Shown one piece after another: positions 7,704 through 16,323 of a stretch of DNA of 64,000 nucleotides. Position numbers and translations under genes: made by a program. Source of the stretch: Streptomyces sclerotialus (GTDB lineage Bacteria; Actinomycetota; Actinomycetes; Streptomycetales; Streptomycetaceae); assembly GCF_040907265.1 (NCBI RefSeq), contig NZ_JBFOHP010000002.1, positions 496,001 through 560,000 on the forward strand. Direction: 5' to 3'. The first letter of the stretch is position 1, and each line of letters begins with the position of its first letter. Below the pieces are notes generated by a model. That model searched no databases. It saw nothing but the letters and a program-made list of their open reading frames with translations, and was not told the origin of the DNA.

Positions 7704-8009
7704 TCAGGAGTGCGTGCCGTCAGGCCCCGGCGGCGGTGGCGGCAGCGCGTCCAGGGCGGCGAGCCGGTCGGCGCCGCGCTCGGTGAGACGCAGCGCGCGG
7801 TGCGTACGGGCCCGCTCCAGCCAGCCCTGCGCAAGGAGCGCTTCGGTGAACGCGGCGCCCAGCCGGCCGGCCAGGTGGTGCCGCTGTTCGGTCCAGTCGA
7901 CGCAGAAACGCAGCAGGGGCCGGCGCGTGCGCACCGCCCGCACGGCCGGCAGGTCGACGCCGAACTCCGCGCACACCTCGTCGGCCGCGGGACCCAGCGC
8001 GTACGGATG
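7704..8009 (-). pseudogene. ArsR-family regulator, 3' fragment
   Basis: The last about 101 codons of a winged-helix regulator of the streptomycete ArsR type are present: FGVDLPAVRA, then the conserved block CVDWTEQRHHLAGRLGAAF and ALRLTERGADRL. The N-terminal helix-turn-helix is missing. Homology stops close to 8010-8090, where the opposite strand begins a headless MFS transporter. Regulators of this type commonly sit divergent from an MFS exporter, so one deletion that took the shared promoter region and both 5' ends explains the pattern. An open frame continues past the junction but has no matching sequence or start signals. Confidence 0.7.
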
Positions 8010-8094
8010 GTCCGGCAGCGGCGCGGCCAGCGGGTCGCCCGGACGGCGTGCGGTGCCGGCGGTCCCGTCGGCGGCGATCTGCGCGGGGCGCGGG

Positions 8095-8811
8095 CAGCCG
8101 CGCGGCGCGGTGGTGGCCGCGGTGACCGCGCTCGCCGCCGGGGCCGCCCTGGTGGCCGTCGAACGCCGGGCGCCGGCCCCGCTCCTCCCCTGTGACCTGC
8201 TCCGCCGGCCGGACGCCCGGCGTGCCGACACGGTCTGCCTGATCATGAACCTGGTGACCAACGGGACGCTGTTCGTCATGACGCTGCTGCTGCAGCAGGT
8301 GTACGGGCACTCCGCTCGGTCGGCCGGCCTGATGCTGCTGCCGCTCGCGCTGCCCCTGGTGCTCCTCGCGCCGGTCAGCGGCCGGCTGACGGCACGGTAC
8401 GGCCCGGGCCCGGTCGTCACCGCGGGCATCTGCTGTGCGGCGGCCGGCTCGCTGGGGCTGCTGGCCGCCGGTGCGGACGGTGGCTACCCGGCGCTGCTGC
8501 CTGCCCTGATCGGGCTGGGCGCCGGTGACGGGCTGCTGGTCACGGCCGCCGTCTCGGTCGCCATGCGCGGGGCGCCCGCCACGCAGAAAGGGGTGGCCGG
8601 TGGCGCCAACAACACCGCGCGCCAGGCCGGTACGGCGCTGGGCGTCGCGCTGTACGGCGCGATCAGCGGCCCCGCCGCCCCGGCCGCGCCGTTCGTCGCT
8701 CGCGTACACCTCCTGGCCTGGACCGGAACGGCCTTGTGGCTGGCGGCACTCGGCGTGTGGAGCCGTGGCGGGCGGGCATGGCGAACCGGTTCCGGCCCCG
8801 CCTGCCCGTGA
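8095..8811 (+). pseudogene. MFS exporter (DHA2/EmrB-like), 3' fragment
   Basis: About 238 codons of the C-terminal part of a 14-segment drug exporter: VERRAPAPLLP between membrane segments, then LFVMTLLLQQVYGHSARSAG, LAPVSGRLTARYGP and a GGANNTARQAGTALGVALYG segment, which are standard DHA2 landmarks. At least six N-terminal membrane segments, including the substrate-entry half, are absent and no start codon with a ribosome binding site is seen. It faces the ArsR fragment at 7704-8009 head to head. Confidence 0.72.
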
Positions 8812-8818
8812 GCGACGG

Positions 8819-9766
8819 CTACCTGTCACGGTCCAGCACCGTGCGGACCGCGTTGCGGAGGGCGGACACTATCGGCCGGTCACGGTCGGCGGCCCGCCAG
8901 GCGAGCGCGGCATGGCACGGTGACAGGTCGGTGACCTCCACGTACGCGACGCCGTGCCGCTGGTAGAGCCAGCGGGCCGGCTCCGGCGGGAGCTGGATGC
9001 CGTCGCCCAGCGCGATGGCCGTGAGCGCGGGCTCGAACTCGGCGATCTGGTGCGCGGTGTAGCGGGCCGGTGTGCCGTCGGGGCGCGGGTCGGCCGACCA
9101 GAAACTCCGCCAGACCTTGGGGATCTCCGGTGACCAGCCGATGTGCCTGCGCTCGTTCAGCCGGCTGAGCGTCAGCGGGCCCACGTCCGCCAGCGGGTCG
9201 GAGGCGGCCAGACACACCACGCGGGGCATCTCGGCGAGGCGCTGGGTCTGGATCCCGGGCGGCACCGGCGGGAAGAGGAACGCCGCGTCCACACCGCCCG
9301 AGAGGACGGTGGCCGCCGAGTCGGCGAAGCTCGTCCGGGCGATCTCGACCTCTATGCCGGGGTGCCGGGCCGTCAGCTCCTCCAGCACGTCCGGGATCGG
9401 GTGGATGGAGGTGATCGCTTCGAAGGAGCCGATGACCACCCGGCCCGAGAGCGTACGGACGCGCTCGCCGGCGACCTGCCGCAGCCGGTCGGCGGCCTGC
9501 ACCATCGCCCGGATCTCCGGGAGCAGTTCGCGCCCCGAGGGCGTCAGCCCCGCCGTGCGTGTGGTGCGGTCGACCAGGGTCAGTCCGAGGCGCCGCTCCA
9601 GCGAACGGATCTGCTGCGAGAAGGCGGGCTGGGTCATGAACACCCGCTTCGCCGCCCGGCCGAAGTGCATCTCCTCGGCCAGCAGCAGGAAGAGTCTCAG
9701 CTGATGTGTGCTCGGGTCCGTCGGTGCGCTGCCTTCCAGGGCCCTCGGGCCAACGTCCCCCGCCAT
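8819..9766 (-). CDS. LysR family transcriptional regulator
   Basis: A 315-residue LysR-type regulator. The winged helix occupies about residues 18-80 (RLFLLLAEEMHFGRAAKRV, QPAFSQQIRSLE, LVDRTTRTAGLTPSGREL) and the periplasmic-binding-like effector domain the rest (VVIGSFEAI, FLFPPVPPGI). ATG 9766 is the start; the next gene at 9917 is divergent, so an acetyltransferase is its most likely target. A 7-bp inverted repeat CCGGCCT-N6-AGGCCGG at 9811-9830 in the spacer is a candidate site. Its stop lies 7 bp from the stop of the MFS fragment, so it is probably not part of that decayed locus. Confidence 0.86.
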   Translation of the reverse strand: MAGDVGPRALEGSAPTDPSTHQLRLFLLLAEEMHFGRAAKRVFMTQPAFSQQIRSLERRLGLTLVDRTTRTAGLTPSGRELLPEIRAMVQAADRLRQVAGERVRTLSGRVVIGSFEAITSIHPIPDVLEELTARHPGIEVEIARTSFADSAATVLSGGVDAAFLFPPVPPGIQTQRLAEMPRVVCLAASDPLADVGPLTLSRLNERRHIGWSPEIPKVWRSFWSADPRPDGTPARYTAHQIAEFEPALTAIALGDGIQLPPEPARWLYQRHGVAYVEVTDLSPCHAALAWRAADRDRPIVSALRNAVRTVLDRDR

Positions 9767-9810
9767 GTACGCATCGTAACAACGCGCATCGCGCCGACTA
9801 CTGAGTAACA

Positions 9811-9830
9811 CCGGCCTCTCGGAAGGCCGG
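9811..9830. promoter_or_regulatory. Inverted repeat between LysR gene and acetyltransferase
   Basis: CCGGCCT-N6-AGGCCGG, perfect arms, in the 150-bp divergent spacer. It may be a LysR binding site, though the T-N11-A core is not obvious, or simply a hairpin. Confidence 0.4.
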
Positions 9831-9902
9831 GCACAGAAGTCTCACACGCCTTTACCGGCGGCACACAGGAAAAATTCGAAAGCTTCGCCATGGGTGCGCT
9901 GT

Positions 9903-9908
9903 TAACGT
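9903..9908 (+). promoter_or_regulatory. -10 box for a leaderless mRNA
   Basis: TAACGT ends 8 nt before ATG 9917, so transcription would begin at or next to the start codon. This explains the missing ribosome binding site and supports 9917 over the ATG at 9890. Confidence 0.45.
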
Positions 9909-9916
9909 CCGCGCCC

Positions 9917-10633
9917 ATGACCGACATCTTCAAGGACTTCACCCAGGTCCAGCGCCTGGACACCGACCCCGAGGTGACGAAGCACCCGCTCATCGCACTG
10001 GAGGAGGGGCGGCACAGCTGGTACAGCGGCTACCACCACCGGGACGGCTTCGCCGGACGGCTGCGGTACGCGTTCGACGACCGCACGGAGTACCGCGACA
10101 GCGGCATCCCCCTCGACCGGCTGCGGATCGGGAACTTCTGCCAGTTCGCCTCGGGCAGCACGTTCCTGCTGGGCGGCAATCACGGGCACGACACCCACCC
10201 CGACGCGGTGACCCCGTACGGCTTCAACTTCTTCACCCACGAGCACGACGCCTGGGCGCCGGCCGGCGACACGGTCATCGGGCACGAGGTGTGGACCGGT
10301 TACGAGGCGGTCGTCCTGCCCGGCGTGCGCATCGGGACGGGCGCGATCATCGGGGCGCGCGCCACCGTCTCCAAGGACGTCGCTCCGTACTCCGTCGTGG
10401 TGGGCGACAACAGGGTCGTACGGCACCGCTTCGACCCGCTGCGCCGCAAGCTGCTGTGGCGGACCGGCTGGTGGAACTGGAGCGACGAGCGGATCGCGAA
10501 AGCGCTCCCACTGATCCAGGGACGGGACGTCGCGGCCCTGGCGCGGTACGCCGGCATCGCCCCGGAGGACGTCGCGGGCGACGCCGATCCGGCCACCCTG
10601 GCCGGCGACGACGCCCTGGCGCATCGTCTCTGA
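9917..10633 (+). CDS. CatB/Vat-like left-handed beta-helix acetyltransferase
   Basis: A 238-residue acyltransferase with hexapeptide repeats. Visible are LRIGNFCQFASGSTFLLGGN, the His segment GGNHGHDTHPD expected to hold the catalytic base, and the coil run VIGHEVWTGYEAVVLPGVRIGTGAIIGARATVSKDV. These fit the xenobiotic acetyltransferase group that uses acetyl-CoA on hydroxyl groups of chloramphenicol or streptogramin A. Compared with true Vat enzymes the His loop differs and an extra N-terminal 60 residues is present, so the substrate is unknown and resistance is not implied. A GGXWN-type C-terminal helix (TGWWNWSDERI) is normal. Probably regulated by the divergent LysR gene. Confidence 0.78.
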   Translation: MTDIFKDFTQVQRLDTDPEVTKHPLIALEEGRHSWYSGYHHRDGFAGRLRYAFDDRTEYRDSGIPLDRLRIGNFCQFASGSTFLLGGNHGHDTHPDAVTPYGFNFFTHEHDAWAPAGDTVIGHEVWTGYEAVVLPGVRIGTGAIIGARATVSKDVAPYSVVVGDNRVVRHRFDPLRRKLLWRTGWWNWSDERIAKALPLIQGRDVAALARYAGIAPEDVAGDADPATLAGDDALAHRL

Positions 10634-10939
10634 CCTGCGCGTTTGTGCACGTGTCGAAAGGTCCGGCGCGGAGGGTGTGACATCTGTACATGGTGGGTGG
10701 AGCGAATTCTTCCTAGCGTCTGCGTAACGCAAGATCGAACCCCCGTGACCGCCGGGTGATCCCCGGACGACCGGGGTCTCCCCGGGACACCGGGCCCCGG
10801 ACGCCGGGCGTCCGCCCGCAGCGCGCCGCCGGCACTCCGCCTCCCCACGCGACGCACCCTCATCGCGGCCCGCCGCACCCGCGGCGCGCCGCGCCCTGCC
10901 CCGCGCAGGGATGGAATCCCACCGAATGCCGAGGACCGT
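10634..10939. other. 306-bp spacer without a gene
   Basis: The first 100 bp hold AT-richer sequence with TGACATCTGTACATGG and TCTTCCTAGCGT, likely part of the permease promoter. The rest is extremely GC-rich with overlapping short inverted repeats of CCGGGG/CCCCGG. No supported coding frame is seen. Confidence 0.5.
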
Positions 10940-12370
10940 ATGAGCACGCAACCGACGACCGACGTGGCGCCGCAGCCACCCGCCCCCGGAGACGGCGCAG
11001 GCCAGTCGGACGGCCTCCAGGCCGGGCTCAAGAACCGCCATCTGTCCATGATCGCGATCGGCGGGGTGATCGGCGCCGGGCTCTTCGTGGGCTCCGGCTC
11101 CGGCATCGCCGCCGCCGGCCCCGCCATCCTCCTGTCCTACGCACTGGTCGGCGCGCTGGTCGTCTTCGTGATGCGGATGCTGGGCGAGATGGCTGCCGCC
11201 TATCCCAGCTCCGGTTCGTTCTCCGCGTACGCGGACCGGGCGCTGGGCCGCTGGGCCGGCTTCTCGATCGGCTGGCTGTACTGGTTCTTCTGGGTCGTGG
11301 TGCTGGCCGTCGAGGCCACGGCGGGCGCCAAGATCCTGGAGGGCTGGATACCGGCCGTGCCGCAGTGGGGCTGGGCCCTGATCGTGATGGTGGTGCTCAC
11401 CGCGACGAACCTGGCGTCGGTCGCCTCGTACGGCGAGTTCGAGTTCTGGTTCGCCGGGATCAAGGTCGTCGCCATCGGCGCCTTCGTCGTGATCGGCATG
11501 CTGGCCGTCTTCGGCGTCCTGCCCGGCGTGCACAGCGAGACCGCCGGCATCTCGAACCTCACCGAGCACGGCGGCTTCCTGCCGAACGGTCCGGGGTCGA
11601 TCCTCACCGGCGTGCTGATGGTGGTCTTCTCCTTCATGGGCAGCGAGATCGTCACGCTCGCCGCCGGCGAGTCGGAGAACCCGCAGCGCGCGGTCACCAA
11701 GGCGACCAACAGCGTCATCTGGCGCATCGCGGTCTTCTACCTCGGCTCCATCTTCGTCGTGGTCAGCCTGCTGCCGTGGAACGACAAGTCGATCACCAAG
11801 GACGGCAGCTACGTCGCGGCCCTGAACGCGATCGGCATCCCGCACGCCGGCGAGGTCATGAACGTGATCGTGCTGACGGCGGTGCTCTCCTGTCTCAACT
11901 CCGGCCTCTACACCGCGTCCCGTATGGCCTTCTCGCTCGGCGAGCGCGGTGACGCGCCGAAGGCGTTCGCGCGGACCACCGCCCGCGGCGTGCCGCGCGC
12001 CGCGATCCTCTCCTCGGTCCTCTTCGGCTTCGTCGCGGTGTTCTTCAACTACGAGTGGCCGGACACCGTCTTCGCGTTCCTGCTGAACTCCTCGGGCGCG
12101 GTCGCGCTGTTCGTGTGGCTGGTCATCTGTTTCGCGCAGCTGCGGATGCGCGGCATGATCCTGCGGGACGACCCGTCGAAGCTGGTCGTGAAGATGTGGC
12201 TGTTCCCGTATCTGACCTGGGCGACGATCGGGATGATCTCCTTCGTGCTGGTCTACATGCTGACCGACCCCGCCGGGCGGCAGCAGGTCACGCTCTCCCT
12301 GCTGGCCGCCGTCCTGGTGGTGGGGATCGCGCTGGTGCGGGACCGGGTCCGCGGTTCGCGCACGGCGTAG
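10940..12370 (+). CDS. Amino acid permease (GABA permease-like, APC family)
   Basis: A 476-residue inner-membrane transporter with about 12 hydrophobic segments. The family signature IGGVIGAGLFVGSGSGI opens the first segment after a 35-residue Pro/Gln-rich cytoplasmic tail; SFMGSEIVTLAAGESENPQRA and LNSGLYTASRMAFSLGERGDAP are the standard loops. This is the amino acid transporter group (AAT) that imports GABA, Phe, Asn and others by proton symport. ATG 10940 is preceded by GAGGACC. It stands alone; specificity is undetermined. Confidence 0.88.
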   Translation: MSTQPTTDVAPQPPAPGDGAGQSDGLQAGLKNRHLSMIAIGGVIGAGLFVGSGSGIAAAGPAILLSYALVGALVVFVMRMLGEMAAAYPSSGSFSAYADRALGRWAGFSIGWLYWFFWVVVLAVEATAGAKILEGWIPAVPQWGWALIVMVVLTATNLASVASYGEFEFWFAGIKVVAIGAFVVIGMLAVFGVLPGVHSETAGISNLTEHGGFLPNGPGSILTGVLMVVFSFMGSEIVTLAAGESENPQRAVTKATNSVIWRIAVFYLGSIFVVVSLLPWNDKSITKDGSYVAALNAIGIPHAGEVMNVIVLTAVLSCLNSGLYTASRMAFSLGERGDAPKAFARTTARGVPRAAILSSVLFGFVAVFFNYEWPDTVFAFLLNSSGAVALFVWLVICFAQLRMRGMILRDDPSKLVVKMWLFPYLTWATIGMISFVLVYMLTDPAGRQQVTLSLLAAVLVVGIALVRDRVRGSRTA

Positions 12371-12436
12371 CACCGGACAGGGACGTCAGCAGAATTGCTG
12401 GTGACGCGATGGGCCCTTCCGTACCAGGATGGGCCC

Positions 12437-14140
12437 ATGTCCGAACCCAACACTTCCACCGGCTCCGCCGCCGAGCCGCTGCCCCGCCAGGTCGCCGACG
12501 CCTACGTCGACGCCCTGATCGCCCTCGACCCCATCACCGGCACGTTCCTCGGCGTACCGGAGAGCTCCGGCAAGCTGCCCGACTTCTCCCCCACGGGGCA
12601 GGAGGAGCTGGCCCAGCTGGCCCGCACCACGCTCGACCGGCTCACCGCCGCCGAGGCGCGGCCGGGCGCCGACAGCGACAACGAGCGGCGCTGCGCCCGG
12701 CTGCTGCGCGAGCGGCTGACCGCCGAGCTCGCCGTGCACGAGGCCGGCGAGGGCCTGCGGGCGGTCAGCAACCTCAGCTCGCCGCTGCACTCCGCACGCC
12801 AGGTCTTCACCATCATGCCGACCGGGACGGACGAGGACTGGGCGGCCGTCGCGCAGCGGCTGCGCGCGGTTCCGGCCGCCCTGGAGGGGTACCGGGCCTC
12901 GCTGGCCGAGGGCCTGCGGCGGGGGCTGCCGGCCGGGCCGCGGCAGGTGCGGACGGTGCTCGGACAGCTCACCGAGTGGATCGGCACGGACGGCGGCTGG
13001 TTCGCCGACTTCGTCGCGGCCGGGCCGGAGGGCCTGCGCGCCGAGCTGGACTCCGCCGCCGGGTTCGCCACCGCCGCGCTGACCGAGCTGCGCGACTGGC
13101 TGCGCGACACCTACGCGCCGGCCGTCGAGGGCGCCCCGGACGTGGTGGGCCGCGAGCGGTACGCCCGCCTCGCCCGCTACTACAACGGCAGCGACCTGGA
13201 CCTGGACGAGGCGTACGCGTACGGCTGGTCCGAGTTCCACCGGCTGCTCGCCGAGATGGCGAAGGAGGCCGAGAAGGTCCTGCCGGGTGCGAAGACGCCG
13301 TGGGAGGCGCTGGCCTGGCTCGACGAGCACGGACAGAAGATCGAGGGCGTCGAGGAGACCCAGCGGTGGCTCCAGTCCCTGATGGACGAGGCCATCGAGG
13401 CGCTGGACGGCACGCACTTCGAACTGGCCGAGCGGGTCAAGCGCGTGGAGTCGCGGATCGCGCCCGCCGGGTCGGCGGCGGCGCCGTACTACACCGGCCC
13501 CTCGCTGGACTTCTCGCGCCCCGGCCGCACCTGGCTGCCGACCATGGGTGAGACCAGCTTCCCCGTCTACGACCTGGTCTCCACCTGGTACCACGAGGGC
13601 GTGCCGGGCCACCACCTCCAGCTCGCGCAGTGGGCGCACGTCAGCGACGAGCTGTCCCGCTACCAGACCACGGTCGGCATGGTCAGCGCCAACGCCGAGG
13701 GCTGGGCGCTGTACGCCGAGCGGCTGATGGACGAGCTGGGCTTCCTCACCGACGCGGAACGGCGGCTGGGCTACCTCGACGCGCAGATGATGCGCGCGGT
13801 CCGCGTGATCATCGACATCGGCATGCACCTGGAGCTGGAGATCCCGGAGGACTCGCCGTTCCACCCGGGCGAGCGCTGGACGCCGGAGCTGGCGCAGGAG
13901 TTCATGGACGCGCACTGCGGCCGCCCGTCGGACTTCGTGGAGAGCGAGATCATCCGGTACCAGGGCATGGCGGGCCAGGCGATCGGCTACAAGCTGGGCG
14001 AGCGCGCCTGGCTGAACGGCCGCGCCGCGGCCCGCCGCCACCACGGCGACGCCTTCGACCCCAAGAAGTGGCACATGGCGGCCCTCTCCCAGGGTTCGCT
14101 GGGTTTGGACGACCTGGAGAGCGAGCTGTCGGCGCTGTAG
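12437..14140 (+). CDS. DUF885 family metallopeptidase-like protein
   Basis: A 567-residue soluble protein of the DUF885 group, which resembles zinc peptidases of the M2/M3-like fold. The zinc motif HEGVPGHHLQ (HExxxHH) appears near residue 383, and the downstream glutamate segment NAEGWALYAERLM about 30 residues later, as the family requires. No signal peptide is present, so it acts in the cytoplasm, probably as a carboxypeptidase or oligopeptidase. ATG 12437 is preferred to one 14 codons upstream because the extra residues are not family-like. The gene is followed 58 bp later by a separately promoted gene. Confidence 0.86.
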   Translation: MSEPNTSTGSAAEPLPRQVADAYVDALIALDPITGTFLGVPESSGKLPDFSPTGQEELAQLARTTLDRLTAAEARPGADSDNERRCARLLRERLTAELAVHEAGEGLRAVSNLSSPLHSARQVFTIMPTGTDEDWAAVAQRLRAVPAALEGYRASLAEGLRRGLPAGPRQVRTVLGQLTEWIGTDGGWFADFVAAGPEGLRAELDSAAGFATAALTELRDWLRDTYAPAVEGAPDVVGRERYARLARYYNGSDLDLDEAYAYGWSEFHRLLAEMAKEAEKVLPGAKTPWEALAWLDEHGQKIEGVEETQRWLQSLMDEAIEALDGTHFELAERVKRVESRIAPAGSAAAPYYTGPSLDFSRPGRTWLPTMGETSFPVYDLVSTWYHEGVPGHHLQLAQWAHVSDELSRYQTTVGMVSANAEGWALYAERLMDELGFLTDAERRLGYLDAQMMRAVRVIIDIGMHLELEIPEDSPFHPGERWTPELAQEFMDAHCGRPSDFVESEIIRYQGMAGQAIGYKLGERAWLNGRAAARRHHGDAFDPKKWHMAALSQGSLGLDDLESELSAL

Positions 14141-14185
14141 CCGGCGGCCCCGGAAAAGCCGTGGCGGGCGGGGCGGACGGTCCGT

Positions 14186-14191
14186 AGGGTC
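14186..14191 (+). promoter_or_regulatory. -10 box TAGGGT for a leaderless mRNA
   Basis: TAGGGT ends 7 nt before ATG 14199, the typical spacing for Streptomyces leaderless transcripts; the start has no ribosome binding site. Confidence 0.5.
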
Positions 14192-14198
14192 CAGCCCT

Positions 14199-15416
14199 AT
14201 GACCCTCCTCTTCCTCCTGCCCGGCGACCCGTCGCCACCGGGGTGCCCGGACCCGGACTTCGCACGGGAGGCGCGGGCCGCCCGTGCGGCCGGGGCGCAC
14301 GTCGCGGCCGTCGGCCTCGACGCGCTGTGCGCGGGCGACGCGGCGCGTGCCGTCGCCGGCGTGCCGGCCGGTGAAGGACCCGCCTGGTACCGCGGCCGCC
14401 CCCTGCCCCCGGCACGCTACGCCGAGCTGGCGGCGGCGCTGGCGGACCGCGGCCGCACGCTGCTCACCGGGCCGGGCCCGTACGAGGCGGTCCACGCGGT
14501 CCGCGCGGTCCCCTCCGCCGCCGCCCCGGCGGTACGGGTGTGGTGGGTGGACGGCGTCCCCGTCCTGACGACCTCGCTGCTCCCGGACGCAGGGCCCGGG
14601 AACCCGCCCTGCCCCGTGCCGGACCTGCGCGATGTCGTGCGCTCCGTACGGGAGTCGGACTGCCGCTTCCTGACGACCGATCTCGCGCGGGCCGCGGACG
14701 GGGCGTGGCAGACGGTCTCGGTGGGCGACGGGCAGACCGGCGGCCTCGGCCCGGTCACGGACGCGGAGACGGCGCGGCTCTTCGAGGCGCTGACCGCAGC
14801 GGGCGAGGGCTTCCCGCTCGCGCTCACCGCGGGGCGGCTGACGCTGCGGGCGCTGCCGCCGGCCGAGTGCGCCCGGCTCGCGGACGGCGGGACGGCCGGG
14901 CTGACGTGGGTGGACGGCGAGCCGCCCGGGGGCACCGTGGAAGGTGCCGGGATCATGGTGCAGCTCGCGTCGGCCGGACTGTACCGGCCGGGCTGGGGCA
15001 CGTACGCCGTCACCCGTACCGACGACGGTGTGGCCCTGGGCGGCATCGGTTTCCACGGCCCGCCCGACGAGACCGGCACGGCCGAGCTGGGTTACGACCT
15101 GTCGCCCTCGGCGCGCGGCGCCGGCTGGGCGACGGACGCGGTGCGGCTGCTCGCCTCCTGGGCGGCGGCACGCCCCGAGGTCCGCACGCTGCGGGCCGCC
15201 ACGGAGCCGGCGAACCTGCCGTCGCAGCGCGTTCTGGAACGGTCCGGCTTCGTGCGCGTGGGCGAGGAGTCGGAGATGCATGTCTTCGCGTACACGGGGA
15301 GCGGGAACGGTGCGGCGGCCGGTGAACGGGGAGCGGTGGGAGCGAGCGGCCCGGCCGACGGTGACCGGGGCCGGGCGGCCCCGGCCGTCAGTGCTGGAAC
15401 CCGCCCTCCGAGTTGA
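14199..15416 (+). CDS. ATP-grasp-like/GNAT acetyltransferase fusion
   Basis: A 405-residue two-part protein. Residues 1-95 (FLLPGDP, FAREARAARAAGAHVAAVG, GPAWYRGRPLPPARYAELA, RTLLTGPGPYEAVHA) look like the pre-ATP-grasp domain of an actinobacterial ATP-grasp protein, and 100-205 (VRVWWVDGVPVLTTSLLP, CRFLTTDLARAADGAWQTVSVGDGQ) like the end of its ATP-grasp domain; the middle, with the ATP-binding lysines, appears to be missing. Residues 215-375 are a RimJ-type GNAT domain (RLTLRALPPAEC, LGYDLSPSARGAGWATDAVRLL, ANLPSQRVLERSGFVRVG). The last 40 residues are a low-complexity tail that overlaps the convergent SDR gene by 29 bp. Either a new fusion enzyme or a GNAT enzyme with a decayed ATP-grasp neighbour in frame. 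Confidence 0.7.
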   Translation: MTLLFLLPGDPSPPGCPDPDFAREARAARAAGAHVAAVGLDALCAGDAARAVAGVPAGEGPAWYRGRPLPPARYAELAAALADRGRTLLTGPGPYEAVHAVRAVPSAAAPAVRVWWVDGVPVLTTSLLPDAGPGNPPCPVPDLRDVVRSVRESDCRFLTTDLARAADGAWQTVSVGDGQTGGLGPVTDAETARLFEALTAAGEGFPLALTAGRLTLRALPPAECARLADGGTAGLTWVDGEPPGGTVEGAGIMVQLASAGLYRPGWGTYAVTRTDDGVALGGIGFHGPPDETGTAELGYDLSPSARGAGWATDAVRLLASWAAARPEVRTLRAATEPANLPSQRVLERSGFVRVGEESEMHVFAYTGSGNGAAAGERGAVGASGPADGDRGRAAPAVSAGTRPPS

Positions 15417-16254
15417 TGACCTCGCCCGTGATCCAGCCCGCCTCGTCCGTGGCGAGCCAGGCGATGAGCCGCGCCGGGTCGTCCGGCGCGCCCCACGCGC
15501 CGCCGGGGAAGCGCCGGGCGACCCACTCGCGGAGCTCGCCGACGGCGTAACCGGTGTCGACCGGGCCGGGGTTGACGGTGTTCACCGTGACGCCGAGCGG
15601 CGCGAGGCTGGTGGCGAGCGTCCGGGTGGCCGAGGCCAGTGCGCCCTTCGCCAGGCCGTACGCCACCTCCCCCGGCATGCCGCCGCCCTGGTCCTGACCG
15701 GACGTCAGCATCACGATGCGGCCGCCGGGCTGCCCGGGCGTGCGGTGCCGGGCGTACGCCTGCGCCAGCAGGATGACCGACCGGGTGTCGGTCGCCCAGT
15801 GTGCGTCCAGCATGGCCGCGTCGATGGTGTCGAGGGTGCCGTCGCTGCCGTTGAGCGCGTGGTTGGCGACGAGGACGTCCACCCGGCCGCCGAGCGCGTC
15901 GGCGGCGGCCGCGAGGAGCCGGGCCGGGGCCGCGGGGTCGGCGAGGTCGCCCGGCCCGTGCGCCACCACCGCGCCGTCCACGGCCACCTCCCGTACGCCC
16001 GCCGCGACCGCCTCGGGTCCGCCCGGGTCGGCGCCCCAGGGCTGCCGTTCGTCGTGCGGGACGTGGTGGTGCAGGTACACGCTCGCGCCGTACGCGGCCA
16101 GCCGCCGGGCGGCGGCGTATCCGATGCCGCCGCGCCGGCTCGCGCCGGTGACCAGCGCCGTGCGTCCGCGCAGCGGGTACGGCTCGCGGCGCAGCGCGTC
16201 CGCGTGCGGAGAGGGTTCGGGCGTTCCGTCGTTCCTGCCGGGGTCCATGGTCAT
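15388..16254 (-). CDS. SDR family oxidoreductase
   Basis: A 288-residue short-chain dehydrogenase with an N-terminal 27-residue lead. The cofactor motif is widened to TGASRRGGIGYAAA, the NNAG motif is replaced by VANHALNG, and the catalytic Tyr/Lys lie in YGLAKGALASATR. The C terminus GWITGEVINSEGGFQH is typical. This variant resembles the aminoglycoside/rifampin-cluster-like SDRs of actinobacteria in the inserted Arg-Gly pair, but the substrate is unknown. Start is ATG 16254 (a second ATG is two codons later). Its 3' end overlaps the GNAT fusion gene on the other strand by 29 bp. Confidence 0.83.
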   Translation of the reverse strand: MTMDPGRNDGTPEPSPHADALRREPYPLRGRTALVTGASRRGGIGYAAARRLAAYGASVYLHHHVPHDERQPWGADPGGPEAVAAGVREVAVDGAVVAHGPGDLADPAAPARLLAAAADALGGRVDVLVANHALNGSDGTLDTIDAAMLDAHWATDTRSVILLAQAYARHRTPGQPGGRIVMLTSGQDQGGGMPGEVAYGLAKGALASATRTLATSLAPLGVTVNTVNPGPVDTGYAVGELREWVARRFPGGAWGAPDDPARLIAWLATDEAGWITGEVINSEGGFQH

Positions 16255-16323
16255 GGCCGAACAGCCTGGCCGTCATGGCCGCCGATGTCATCCCGTTTTC
16301 GTCACTGCAAGAGAGGTGCTGCC

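Noticed and set aside
10756..10939. Arg/Pro-rich frames before the permease gene
   Set aside because: Composition is that of non-coding GC-rich DNA and overlaps the permease in another frame.
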